A DNA stretch of 64,000 nt from Ligula intestinalis (lineage: Eukaryota; Platyhelminthes; Cestoda; Diphyllobothriidea; Diphyllobothriidae), in the NCBI GenBank assembly GCA_036362985.1, contig JAYGXS010000001.1, forward strand, positions 40,695,710 to 40,759,709, in the 5' to 3' direction. The position numbers were made by a program, and so were the translations under genes. Shown one piece after another: positions 45,701 to 56,300 of this stretch. Each line of letters opens with the position of its first letter. Positions within the stretch are counted from its first letter, which is position 1. The notes below the pieces were generated by a model. It saw only the letters and a list, made by a program, of their open reading frames with translations. It made no database searches and was not told the DNA's origin.

Positions 45701-47209
45701 ACGCACGTCGGATGTGGCGTGCAAGAATGCCCCAGTTTCGGATGGAACGCCATCTACTTAGTCTGCAATTATGGACCAGGGTGAGCTACTTTTATGAGAT
45801 CGCTTACTTTATATAAGGAGTGTGAAATTCTTAAAAAGTAAAGAATCAAACATTCCCGAACACTTTTAATACCAACGTGGAGTTACCATCACCAGACATA
45901 CTTCGCCAGCAATATATAAACGTTCCTCTAGGATTGTTTGCAGCCGGCCATACTGAATGTTTGTCTCCAGACAAAATTCGCTGCTTAAATGCCAAATACG
46001 AGTAAAATGCCCTCTTTTCCTTGTTACTGCTCCTTAAACTCAACTTACGGCCGATAACTGAGAATAGTCATTTTACCTGGGTTAAATGACCGCTCACCGA
46101 TCTAAACCAATACAAGTAACCCCTGGCTCGAACTTCACTTCTACTGAAAATATCGCGGGTTCGAGCCTCGGGTGTTGCACCACTAGGGGTATGGTACGCC
46201 TGGCTGCTAACAGCTTATAAGCAAAAAATTGTCATTCCAGTCCCCCTTCGTCTTTGCTACCAACGTTCATCTGTCAAAAGTCATTGGATTGTTGTCTGGC
46301 ATGAACCTTGAACAGACAGGGATATAGCTGTCAGTTGAATGGCCTGGTGTCATCTGTCCCATTGGGCTGGATGATCTGGCAAAAGGCAACAGAGAAGTAC
46401 CTTACCAACATACCTCTGCGGTAGCTGTCCATTTTCTATAGTCGTACCCATGAAGATTTTTTATCTCATGATAAAGTAAATACAAGAGAGTTTATAATAC
46501 TTATTATACTACTCCTGCTAAATCAGTAGGCATATTTTATTACTATTTCGACTCAACTAGCTTTCGCTCTTCCCATGCAAACGTGCAATTGAAGTATTCG
46601 TTTTCTTTCTCTTTTCGATCAGTGAACTTTTTAGCCACCTTGCTACCATTAGGGAGCTCAGAAGCATTCACCTATCTTCCCCTTACTAATCTGATACGGG
46701 CTAACGCAAAAGAATTGAAATCGCCAAAATCTTTTTTTTTCGCCTGTGCTTCATGAAATTTAAAACGTTAACACACTTGAGGGACAAGGCAGGTATGCAC
46801 CTGGTCAGTTTTGAAAAAAGCAACGAAGGAAACACGATCTGTCTAAGCAACGAAACTAAACGATTAATTCTAGTCTGCTTCGGCAAAATACCAGGGCGAA
46901 GAATAGAGTAACTTAGCTGTGTCATAACTAAAATCCGAAATCCCTTTCAGCCTTGTATTAATCAGCAAATACAGTCACTGGCTGAATGAGTAGGCCTGTA
47001 ATTTGAAAATTTCCCCAAGTTCCGTTTCCTTTAAATATTAAGCCTTCTCTGTGAATACTATTCTACAGTTTAGTGAAGACAGCTTATGTGACATCCCACC
47101 TTTTCATATTTTCCTTCATAGTGGAAACATGAACAACGCGCGTCCCTATTCACAGCAGGAAAGCAGTCAAGATTCCCAGCCAACGAAACCCATCTGTCAA
47201 TGTGCTTGA
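39595..47209 (+). CDS. SCP/TAPS (CAP domain, venom-allergen-like) protein, gene 1
   Basis: Five exons (39595-39768, 41364-41503, 41567-41651, 45683-45780, 47122-47209) encode about 194 residues. Every junction has GT/AG and phases 0, 2, 0, 2. A signal peptide (about 20 residues, [13 protein letters not shown]) implies secretion. The CAP domain shows [17 protein letters not shown] (cavity His), VGQNLA where the family has GEN, WTEEA (cavity Glu), CGHYTQ (second His), GCGVQEC and VCNYGPGG, with a short Cys-containing tail PICQCA. Secreted CAP proteins of helminths are thought to act at the host interface and to bind sterols or other ligands; no catalytic activity is implied. A start at 39571 would add eight residues. 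AATAAA is at 47266. A tandem paralogue starts at 53198. Confidence 0.92.
39903..39945 (-). ncRNA. Decayed hammerhead-like motif in CAP gene 1 intron 1 (minus)
   Basis: The minus strand ends in gacagaatccgaagcggcagg, the GAAAC/GTC side of the motif with substitutions (GAAGC, GGC). The CTGANGA strand is not recognisable. It abuts an opposite copy at 39946. Confidence 0.35.
39946..39986 (+). ncRNA. Decayed hammerhead-like motif in CAP gene 1 intron 1 (plus)
   Basis: It reads actaatggttctccacagaatccgaaatgtcagg in outline: the hairpin side and GAAAT-GTC are recognisable, but the CTGANGA strand is lost. Downstream aaaaaacttcttgtttcagcgatc matches the PLE 3' tail. Confidence 0.35.
40402..40625. repeat. 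Long palindrome: 88-nt arms, 48-nt loop (CAP gene 1, intron 1)
   Basis: Arms 40402-40489 and 40538-40625 are the same length, with 85 of 88 positions complementary. The three mismatches are at single bases. The loop is 40490-40537. In the gene's primary transcript it would fold into a nearly perfect duplex. No transposase or known repeat family is visible in it, and I saw no second copy in the window. Confidence 0.92.
41364..41503 (+). CDS. CAP gene 1, exon 2
   Basis: 140 nt, acceptor tttcccccag, donor gtaagt. Encodes the helix with [12 protein letters not shown], the first cavity His in SHN, and VGQNLA. Confidence 0.93.
41567..41651 (+). CDS. CAP gene 1, exon 3
   Basis: 85 nt, acceptor cttccttccag, donor gtatgt. 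Encodes [11 protein letters not shown] and ends with [10 protein letters not shown]. Confidence 0.93.
42505..42745 (+). pseudogene. GIY-YIG fragment of a Penelope-like element (in intron 3 of CAP gene 1)
   Basis: The plus strand reads [21 protein letters not shown], then a stop soon after EDMPK, then [10 protein letters not shown]. The YIGRTQRQL and GHTVD spacing fits the GIY-YIG domain. It belongs to the same subtype as 56185-56380 (CSC..GYIGRTSR) and differs from the YVGETGRLLQ type at 55.5 kb. Confidence 0.55.
43610..43870. mobile_element. Fold-back family G, single-arm copy
   Basis: It shares acagaaattaatttctaa, gtcaagcagcggcagaata and ccttttagct with the right arm at 31385-31590. The opposite arm was not found nearby. 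Confidence 0.55.
43880..45682. other. Remaining intron 3 of CAP gene 1
   Basis: Contains G-rich frames around 44490-45030 (no domain seen) and nothing else I can name. Confidence 0.35.
45683..45780 (+). CDS. CAP gene 1, exon 4
   Basis: 98 nt, acceptor ctgccttaatag, donor gtgagc. Encodes [24 protein letters not shown] and LVCNYGPG, the second CAP signature. Confidence 0.93.
46080..46270 (+). repeat. SINE remnant (CAP gene 1, intron 4)
   Basis: cgcgggttcgagcctcggg is a good box B. The tail ctgctaacagcttataagc, a cattccag stretch and tctttgctaccaacg follow the order of the other SINE tails. Box A is not clear. Confidence 0.45.
47122..47209 (+). CDS. CAP gene 1, exon 5
   Basis: 88 nt, acceptor ttccttcatag. 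It completes GGN and gives MNNARPY, a polar Gln/Ser stretch and PICQCA before TGA at 47207-47209. Confidence 0.88.
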
Positions 47210-47265
47210 GTAATTCTGAAAGAATACTTTGCCTTATGCCTACTGCATGTTATCCCTGATTCTGA

Positions 47266-47271
47266 AATAAA
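47266..47271 (+). terminator. Polyadenylation signal AATAAA (CAP gene 1)
   Basis: AATAAA 57 nt past the stop codon of exon 5. Confidence 0.65.
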
Positions 47272-47552
47272 ATCATCTGAAAAATATAGCTTTATACGCA
47301 CTCGCATTCCTCACCTAAAATCTCTGTTATTGTACAAACATGTGCACAGTAGCTGCGGGATGGCGGAAGCAGTAAATGAGGGAGAAATTGAAATAACTTT
47401 GATGTTTCAAGAACTTTTATCCAAAAACTTCAGCTGACCTAGGCACGTGAGTGAAGAAAGTTCAAAGTTTCAAAGATATGAGTAACTGGTGCGGCCAGCC
47501 GTCTGTGGGATACGAAGTAGACTATCCAGGAATCTAAGATCGAAGTAGCCTC

Positions 47553-48023
47553 ACGGTTATAAACCAGTACATAAGACGTTGGCCACTAATGACAAGGTGC
47601 TTTTTAGCATCTTATTGAAATGCGACTCAACCGTGTGCAACTAAAGGGCGATATCGAGAGTTCATACCGCGGGGAGTTCGAACGTATGAATGCCCGGCTG
47701 GTAGACTGGCCAGTCATGACGTGTTTGGTCAAAGGTCATTGTGAGACGTGGGCAACACGAGAAATTAAGTGCAGGCCTGGTATTGGTTAAAAGATAACGT
47801 ATTTTGGCCAGTAAATCGGAGGGTTTAGAATATTGCTGCCAGTGGAATAAAAGAAAAGGATGCGGATGGAACCTGTTAGCAGATAAATGAAATTGAAGGC
47901 GTGGTTAACGAGAGGGAGTCACCAATGCGGGATAGAAGTATCCCAACAGTTATAAATTAGTACATAAGAACAAACACGTTCGCCGCTAAAAACAACGTGC
48001 TTTTTAGCCTCTTACTGAAAGTT
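47553..48023 (+). repeat. Direct repeat flanking a SINE-like insert
   Basis: The stretch cagtacataagacgttggcc ... gtgctttttagcatcttatt (47563-47618) recurs as tagtacataagaacaaacac ... gtgctttttagcctcttact (47958-48018). Between them ggggagttcgaacgtatga (47671) looks like a box B. It may be a duplication with an insertion. Confidence 0.4.
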
Positions 48024-48029
48024 GTGGCA

Positions 48030-49430
48030 ACTTACTTACAAGGCATATTTAACTGAGTAAAACAAAAACTCTCTAATCTCATGACACATCAGTTACTTCT
48101 GCTTTAACCTATGGAAGTCCAACTTCCAGAACTTTTCTGATACGCGAAGCACCTCCTATCTCTGATAAAGACATCATTTCTCGAAATGGTGAGTTAAAGG
48201 AGAGTATACGCCTCACTCATTAGCCTACTGAAAGGAATAATAAGACAGGAATGTTTGAAAGCCTCGGTTAAGTAGTCGAGATTTCAGTGCCTATAAGTGT
48301 TGACGTTCACCTGATTTTATTCTGCTTCACAAACTGACTTGCCCCTATGAAGAAATAGGTGTGCCTACTTGTATGAAAAAATAGATTTTACCAGGAAATA
48401 ATGGTTGCATACGAGGGCAGTATGTTGTGCTTTGTACTATGGAAGAACACGAAAAGACAGAACGAAAGTCAAACTATATCCCTTCCAGAACCGATAATTT
48501 TAGTCCAATGCTGCTCAAATGCAAATGAAAACAAATGTAAAAAATCGCCCTTATTTTCAGAAACAAGGAACACTTTCAATTTAAAAAAATAGTTTTTCGC
48601 TAAAGTGTGACGTTTTTTGCCACAAAAATGCAGTAACTGAAAATTTTTAACCGTATTTTGTTTTACCGCATAAAATATTTGGGAATTCGCCAAAGCTGCC
48701 CATATATTATCGTGAATATGAAGGTAAAAGTGCGAAAAAAAAAACATTTAAAACATGTAGAAATAAACATTTTTGTACATTATAATGTTAACTTATTTGT
48801 AATTTGGAAAAGGAACAGAGGGAAGAATAATAATTATTGCAATCTATAAGTAAAGTTCGGTTACTCTTTTTCGCGTTCGCAAGCTTAGCACAGAGTCTGG
48901 AGGTAATCCACTATGGCGGAAAATATTCCAATGCAAAAAGAAAAAAACGTGTTCTTTCATTTCCAGCCAACTTGTAGCATTTATCTTGGGGTATCGTTAA
49001 AAAGTGCCAAAGTCTCAATTTTCACTTTGATATTACCCTAAAAATTGTAAAATGTACAGATATGGGTCAGCAGTATATGTAATTCGAATGCTTTTTTGAA
49101 AAGGTAACCTATTATAGAAAGTCTTTTTTATTAATTTTGGTATAAGCAAGATCAGAATGCTGTTCCGGAAGTCTTTTTCTCGACAATCTGTTTTGCTGTT
49201 TGGAGGAATTTATAGATATGGCCCACATGGCCATCTTTCTAAGAACTTGTATCCAAAAACTCATTTTTGGGTAAATCGTTTTGACGGATAGCTTATTTTA
49301 AAGGTTTTAATATATGCATCGAGCCTAATCTGGATTTGAGGACGAAAGCTTGAAGGCACTGAAAACGTTCAAGAATATGCCGGAATTTAAAGGACGCTAT
49401 TTCATGAATTGTAGTCCGATAAAGAAAATA
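48030..49430. other. No gene recognised; AT-rich
   Basis: AT-rich spacer between the two CAP genes. No matching repeat or exon was seen. Confidence 0.4.
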
Positions 49431-49460
49431 AGGTACTTTCATGGATCACAGTGTATTGGT

Positions 49461-49498
49461 GCTGACGTTTCAAAAACATGCTTTTTTCCATCATCAGT
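49461..49498 (-). ncRNA. Hammerhead-like motif, all core bases kept
   Basis: The minus strand reads CTGATGA (complement of 49491-49497), then TGGAAAAAAGCATGTTTTT with an A/T hairpin, then GAAAC and GTC, followed by AGCACC. Both conserved strands and an optimal GTC site are present. Helices I and III are short or not evident, as reported for the minimal hammerheads of Penelope-like elements. Activity is unknown. Confidence 0.55.
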
Positions 49499-49645
49499 TT
49501 GGTTGAGTGGTTGTTCCTGCCTGTAGTGATTTGTTCTGTCTCACCGATTGTCTCGTATTATGCGCGTGGGTTACGCGTACATCCTGCCTGTCCTGCTGGG
49601 CGCCGATTGGCTCTGGCCTACCTCACGGCCCCTGGTCTTTCTGTT

Positions 49646-49684
49646 GGTCTATGATGGAAACAAGCATGTTTTCGAAACGTCAGC
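49646..49684 (+). ncRNA. Hammerhead-like motif, broken first core strand
   Basis: The plus strand reads CTATGATGG where the partner has CTGATGATGG (one base lost), then GAAACAAGCATGTTTTC, a better hairpin than its partner, then GAAAC-GTC-AGCAC. Confidence 0.45.
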
Positions 49685-49794
49685 ACAAATACAGTGTGCT
49701 CCATGAAGGCGCCTTATTTTCTTCATCTTCTTTGGGGGATGGGAAACGGGATAATTTATCTGAACCTTGCATCTTCAGTCATGCTACTATATAT

Positions 49795-49995
49795 ATAAGC
49801 CCAAAGCGGTTCTGTATCAAGTTACCCCCAAATGCTGTCATGCCCCCTTTACTGCTATTATGACTTGGCCGGAATCGGCCTGGCAGGCAGTCTTCCGCTG
49901 AGAAACTCTGAACTTTGTTTAGTTCGGAAGCCTATTCGATCGTTGTTCGCACATTTCTGAGTGAATATATATGTATATAACTTTTGAATAAAGTG
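49795..49995 (+). repeat. Dispersed repeat F (plus copy), ends near AATAAA
   Basis: Complement of 6566-6757 over almost 190 bp. The shared part ends near gagtgaatatat, and an aataaag word follows at 49988, consistent with a retroelement 3' end. Confidence 0.6.
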
Positions 49996-50469
49996 AAGTT
50001 CATCCAATATAAAGAAAGTAGTATGGTTAACCTTTAAACTGATGATAATATTTTGCTGTATTGTTCCAATTTATAGCTAGTATACGTCTCCGAAACTTGA
50101 AAATTATTAAGAAATTTTGATTTTTCTTTACAAAAAATAGTACTTCTTGTATTTATTTTAAGTAATAAATGGACCTACGGTTGTTCATCATTAGTTCAAA
50201 GAGTTCATGCATGCATACATGTTGGTTTGCGAGTGATTATCAATCATCCGTCTTTGCCATACTCTATTTATTGCGAATGGCGTATCAGGCAATCATTATA
50301 TCAACTACTTGTTGTGTTAAAATTCAGATCAGATGTAGATTGTGAGCAGGTGGTGTGTGATGGGTGTGTGTGGCACGAACTTCGGCAAAACCATGGTCCC
50401 TGTGGTCTGGTAGGCGCTGGCACTTTCTCTCGGTTCCGAATCCCTGTCGGTGTATGCGTTCGCGCTCCC

Positions 50470-51130
50470 ACTAGGTTTCATGCCCCACCTCAGGTGTCCG
50501 AACAGCTAGGCGGCCGCTAGACGGTGGGGGAGAGAGTGCGGTCAACTCTTAGTCCGCTTCTTCCCTCACTTCAATAAATATGAATGCGCCTGACTCTATC
50601 ACGGTGCGCTAAAAGCCATGGCTTGGAGGTTTGCCAACTGATAGGAAAACTTTGGCCAAGTACGTTGCTGTTCTCTAGTACGCGTGTGTTTGTGTGTGCG
50701 TATGCGAGAAAGTGGAGGACTGAGAGTCAGGCTGCAATGGCTCCTTCTTAATTTGGCCTTTATGGCGCTCCCGCACACGCGGAAGCCTACCTAGTGAGTT
50801 GGCTTAATGACAATCGCGCTTGCCACCTACACCCTCCTTCATCCCCGGTCTTTTTGACTTTTTCTTTTCACCGGAGACAGAGGTGGGAGCAGCGAGCGAA
50901 TGGGCCGGTTCTCCGCGAGTCTGATTTAACTATTTTTTTCATTCGCGGTAGTTCGCTGCGTTGTTTTCGCTTACTGTGGCCTTCGTGCAGCTTACCCAGC
51001 TTACCTCAGTGTCTGATTTGGCTTGCTTCAGCGTTTGCTGCGGCCTGTTGGAGCACGCGGTGCCCATCGTCGAAATCTACGGAAGGACTGTCTTGCGAGC
51101 TGGGACTCGACCTGCTGTCTTTATCCTCTT
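50470..51130 (+). repeat. Dispersed repeat D, long copy
   Basis: Closest to the second unit at 25376-25830: gagagtcaggctgcaatggc, ggcctttatggcgctcccgc, ccggtctttttgac, gagtctgatttaac and the ggcttgcttcagcg...ggagcacgcggtgcccatcg block. Confidence 0.65.
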
Positions 51131-51474
51131 GTTATGTTAAAATCCTGAACATGTGTAGGTTGTGACCAGTTGGTGTAAAGCTTGACATGTGGCATGGGCG
51201 TCCCGACGGTGTGGGCTGGGATTTGTAACACCGCTTCGATCCTTTTGCTATTGTGTTAAAACGCTGGTTAGGCGTTTGTTGTTGACGAAGAAGTGTGATC
51301 GCAAAACTGACAGTCAAATGCAATGATGACCAAAAACAGCAAGAGTTCGAAGACATATAAAATATTAATAAAATAATTACAACCTTGAGTCTTCGTGTAC
51401 AAAAAAATAAAGTTCCAGCGGTATACTCAATGCGTTCAAACACAAGGGTCAGTCAAGGAAAAAATGGAGGCGAG

Positions 51475-51730
51475 AATGTTAAAGGCCAGAAATAGTCTGG
51501 GACCTCGCCACAGTGGCACGCATAGGTGCAGACTCACGCCGCACCAGCCACCTGCGCCCGATCGCGCGACTGATCTTCGTGACTCAGTCTTTACATCGGA
51601 CATAAGCGAGTGAAGTAGCAGAAACTGCGGTCGATGCAGCGAAAGTCTACCACTTTATTAAACTAATTAAAGCGAACGCCATCTTCCTTGCGCCGCCATG
51701 TTGTGGAGCGCATAATGGACCCCGTCAGTG
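51475..51730 (+). repeat. Dispersed repeat D, short copy
   Basis: Matches the third unit at 25830-26060: ggcacgcataggtgcagact, gatgcagcgaaagtctacca and ttgtggagcgca then tggacc. Confidence 0.55.
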
Positions 51731-52324
51731 ATTGAAATTAATAGAGAAGATCCTAGTCACTGCGATTTTCGGGCCCAGTGCCCTGTGGGAATAGAAGAAG
51801 TGGGACGCCAGGTGGAAGGAATAGTGTATTCTACAGAGAGGTAATGGAGAAAATTTGAGATATGTTGGCAGTCGGACGAGTGCGTTAACACGAGCGAGGG
51901 CGGCGTCCAAAATGTGAGAGCGTGGCAGTCGTCACAATGCGGGCCTGTTTGAGTCAGCTCTGAAGGTGATTGACCGGGCCGAATAGGGGCCGGCAGCCTT
52001 TTGTGCGCACGTGCAAGAAGTTGCGAAAGGCGAGAGGTTGGGTCAAAAAGGAGAATCTATTGTTTACCACTGATCGTTTGTTGGCAACTTGCATTTACTA
52101 TGCTGGCTGATGCGTTCCAGCTGACATATGGTCAGATATCGGGAAGAACATGCATATTCTCGCCCGCAACTAAAGGCCAATGAGTTTGCCGTTCGATAAC
52201 GGAACGCTCGACTTGAATTAACCCCTAAGCGGACCGCCTGGTAGACACGCTAGACCAACATGGAGGCTAAATTAGAGTAAGACAGGCGTTAGTCGGTTAG
52301 CACTCCCATAACAGACATCGAACA

Positions 52325-52650
52325 GGAGGAGACATGGTAGCACGCGTAGGTGGAGGTTCACGCCGCACCAGCCGCTTACGCTTGATCCCTGTCAGCTCAG
52401 AACACGTCAGGCTGAAAGACTGTGTGTCATATGCGGCCGATTCCGCTCTCGGTATTCTTGACTCTATCACGAAACCGGGCACGAACGGGTAAGGGAAAAG
52501 AGAGCAAGAGAGCGTGTGTGCTAGGTACGGCGCAAGTCTACCATCACTTAAGACTAACTTTTGCACAAGTCTTCACGTCTGCCTCCAGTATGCTGAAGCA
52601 CGCGATGGATATAATCGAAACTGACGATTACACTATCGTGCACTTACTAC
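52325..52650 (+). repeat. Dispersed repeat D, short copy
   Basis: Same order as 51475: gtagcacgcgtaggtggagg, cgccgcaccagccgct, ggcgcaagtctaccatcact and gctgaagcacgcgatggata. Confidence 0.55.
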
Positions 52651-52912
52651 TGGGTTGGCCTTTTGGCTGATGCAGTTCATCCCAAATATTCGTGTCAGCC
52701 CTCGATCCGCGCCTCTAAAGCCTCATTCAGACCGATTTGCTCCATGTTAGCGAATAATCTCTGACAAATGTAAAGAAAACAACAGTAGATCATTAAAAAG
52801 ACCCTGTCATTTTAAACTATTTATTGCAGGATACGGCAGTTTTAAGTACACAGCTCTTGCACTAGCATATTCGGCCCAAGGATTTTACTCAAAACAGGGC
52901 CAAAAGAATCGA

Positions 52913-52932
52913 TCGCTCGCTCGCTCGCTCGC
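52913..52932 (+). repeat. (CGCT)n microsatellite
   Basis: Five near-perfect tetranucleotide units. Confidence 0.9.
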
Positions 52933-53143
52933 AAAGCAGGCAGGAAAGTTCACCATAGCCGTGAAGTTAAAATGTGTCAGTGTGTGCAAGGCTAAGGCAA
53001 CGAACTCCCCACCAAGGGGAGCTTTACGTAGGTTTGATTCGCTCTCGTATTACCACACATACACACCCACCCGCATATCTGCGCGAGCGCAAGATCACCT
53101 TTCACTTTCCAGCCCTGCGTCTACGTCCTTCTGGCTGTGAAGG

Positions 53144-53150
53144 TTAAATA
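53144..53150 (+). promoter_or_regulatory. Possible TATA-like box (ttaaata)
   Basis: Lies 48 bp before the start of CAP gene 2, giving a predicted transcription start near 53175. Weak, by position only. Confidence 0.3.
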
Positions 53151-53197
53151 GTGGGAAACCTAGCAGACGGTGACGGTGTAGCGAAGACTGTCAGAAA

Positions 53198-53380
53198 ATG
53201 AAGAGCTCGATGCTGTTGTTCTATTTTGTTCTGTGCAACTTTCTCCTGAGGGACTCTGGACTCTCAGCATTGACAATTGATGAGCGAAATTTGCTGCTGG
53301 ACTTGCACAATCAGTATAGAAGACAAGTGGCAGCGGGTCACGTGTCCGGCCAACCGCCTTCATGGAAACTCAAGAGTCTG
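53198..53380 (+). CDS. CAP gene 2, exon 1
   Basis: 183 nt, donor ctg|gtgagt, phase 0, the same junction context as gene 1. Signal peptide then LTIDERNLLLDLHNQY. Confidence 0.92.
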
Positions 53381-56300
53381 GTGAGTTTATGATCGATGGA
53401 AAATTTTGAGGCAACGGTAGCTTATGTAGGTCCACATACTAATTCCTACTCCCTGCATGTTTTACTATGACAAAGGTGGTTATAGGGGTTTTATAGGTGG
53501 TGAATTAGGACACGCAGTGGAATATGCTTTAATAAACACTAAATGCATTTTTATTTTAATGTATTTAGAAGTATTGTTGATTTATATCTGTAGATTGTCC
53601 TATCTGTATTATTGCGGAAAAACCCGATTACCAACTTGCAGGTTTCTTGAATTTCCCAAAAACTTGAACTGCTAGTTAGGAGGTCGTATACTTCAACTTA
53701 CCTGAGGTCTAATTTACAGTTCTGGAGTTAGATTAATATAGTCCGCGCCGTAAACACCTTCAATTTACATGCGGAAAAACTTACTCCCAGCGGTTGCGGG
53801 AAGCAACTTCGACTTCATTGTTTTTACTTTACACTTCTAAAAATGTCCTCCTTTGCCTACCCTATTTCCCCACCCCCCAAAACTCTATAACCACCGTGTT
53901 TGCAGGACAAAATGCTGGAACTAGAGGTATATGCGTGGGCCTACATAAGCTACTTTTGCCAATTTTTCTTAATTTGACCTTGTTGATGGAAGCCCCTCTT
54001 GTATATATTGATATTGTAACTTACCATTCTAGCAGCACAGGTACCAGCTAAAAGGTACAGACACGTTTTTCGCTGGTATTCTGCCACTGCTTGAAACAGT
54101 TGCGAAGGATATGACTCATCAGTGGGTATCCCAGCTTTCCTTTCTTGCATTCTGGTCGATAGATCGGTTTCGAAAGTTCAGCTTTTTAATTACCTTAGAA
54201 ATTAATTCTTATTCTAAGGAAATTGAAAAGCTGAAAGTCCTCCCTGTCTTTGCAGGCAATACTATCTGCCTTATACTAATTATATGGCCTGTTAGCTACT
54301 TTTCTTCATCGAACGTTGGTAAACATCAAGAAGAAAAAATAAAAGTAGGCTGCGAGAGCTGTGCTTCTAAAAATACAGTACGTTCGATTAGGATCGCTTA
54401 AATAGGATTGTCGTAGTAAATGTCAGTAGCAGCATAATCCCAAGATAATTTAGCTACGTAAGGATGACGGCTTTTCAACAAAGTTAGCTCCGGTGGCCTA
54501 CAAAAACCACACTTTGTGAAAACACTTATTTAATTTCAGATATATTTTCTAGAAAAAAATGCACAAAAATATACTTTCTTCGGTTCAATTGGTAGTGAAG
54601 TACGTCTTTGAAAATCGTACGCTCCAAATCTTTTTCTCCTTCGGCTTTAGAAAGCTTATAATAATGAGATTTTTGAAGAACGTAAAATCTCGGTTAACTA
54701 ACATTGGTTATAAGGTATACACCATGGCCTACATGCATTGAAAAACTTCACGAGCACTGTATGACGTCTACAAAACAACGAAGAGAAGTGTGGTTTTTCC
54801 TTTAGACGGAATATATGCGGCAGCTAGTTTAAAAAACCTCAATGAAAGTGTAACGGCGGGTTTGGGTTCAAAATTATTTGGGCATTAAAAAGGTTTTCAA
54901 ACCAAGAGGTACCCTTTCGTGAAGGAGGGTGGCATTCACCAGACGTTTCAGTTGAGCCTGATGCTCAGTTTACAGCACTCGCAAGCGGTCGAGACGCAGC
55001 GAACAAATGGAAGGTTTACATTTCTTCCCGCAATCAGGACAAATATTTTTTATCCATCCGGATAGGGACTTGCACTAAAACATAGCGACACAATACGCGT
55101 CGAATTGAAGAGTTGGATATCACGATAACGACAATATAGTTTTATGTTGCAGAAATTCCTATCAGAGAATTTAGAAGAATAGTTGGCACGCCTATGTGGG
55201 CTTTCGATAAATGCTTATCGGGTCATTACATTTATATGGGAGGGGGTAAAAAGTAAGCATGAGGGCAATTACGTTCATCATTACATGCGAATTACCCATG
55301 AGGATAGGGGAAGGGGGATTGGGGTTGATTATAAGTGGCAGGTTACGCGGCTGGAAGCGGAAGCAGGAAAAAATCAAGCACAGAAAATTGAAGGCAGTTA
55401 GGCGACCATTGGCCATGCCAAGCTGGCAGCTTGCAGGAGGTTCTTTAGCGCGCACACGATCGGCTTCCTCAATCAGATCGTGGTTGCTTCTGCTGTTTCT
55501 AGCCCACGTGGCCCCAGGGACTTTGGGCCCTTACGTCGGAGAAACCGGAAGATTACTCCAGACAGGAATGACCGAGCACGCAGCGGCGGTGAGTAAGAAA
55601 GACGCCAACTCCCAGGTTGCAGCTCACTCGACGGGAACCGGCCATATTTTTAAGTTTGACGAGGCCGAAATCCTCGCAAGAAGCGGCAACTGCGTGAGCC
55701 GCGAGCTGCTTGGGTCTTGGTTATCAGGCCCCCAGTTCATCAACAAATGCAACAATTTTGCGTTCCCATACGGTGAACTGGGAGATTTCTTGAGCAACAG
55801 AATGAGTCGCGTGGGAAGGACCGGGGGCGGCATCAACTCTGACGACAGTGGGCATAATTGTCCTGCAATTATCAAGCCCGCATCAGACGCTGACAAGCAA
55901 ACTTTGGCAATTAATGGACTGTCACCGCACCAATTAAGACCTCAAACTGTGGCTACCGGAACTGACAATTATAGTTCGCATGCAAATGACCGTTACGAAC
56001 TATAAATACCGTGCAACCTGTGCATGTATCACCCTTATCTACGCATGTCTCCGACTTTCCTACGATTACCTATGATTAAGGAGTCTCGACAGAATCCGAA
56101 ACGGCAGGAAAATAAAACTCTTGTTTCAGTGATCGCATTTTCTACTTCTGAATTGCTTTGGATAGTTTGGTGGGACGTTATAAATTACATTGAAGGCTTC
56201 GTTGGGTCCACACGATATCCGGAATCCACCATGCGGCTGATAATCGCGCTGTGTATGCTCCTGACTTCATCTGTGCTCAACCATGTCGGGACGTGCTCCC

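Larger units (their letters stand above)
49441..49704. repeat. Inverted pair of hammerhead-bearing arms (54 nt each)
   Basis: Left arm 49441-49494 and right arm 49651-49704 are complementary with about 5 mismatches. Each carries a hammerhead-like motif pointing away from the centre. The 156-nt middle has no recognised feature. Confidence 0.8.

Noticed and set aside
55259..55520. Upstream third of the 248-codon open frame as a separate gene
   Set aside because: The upstream part shows no domain; only the portion from about 55520 on is a GIY-YIG domain, so the frame is a retroelement remnant read through from unrelated sequence.
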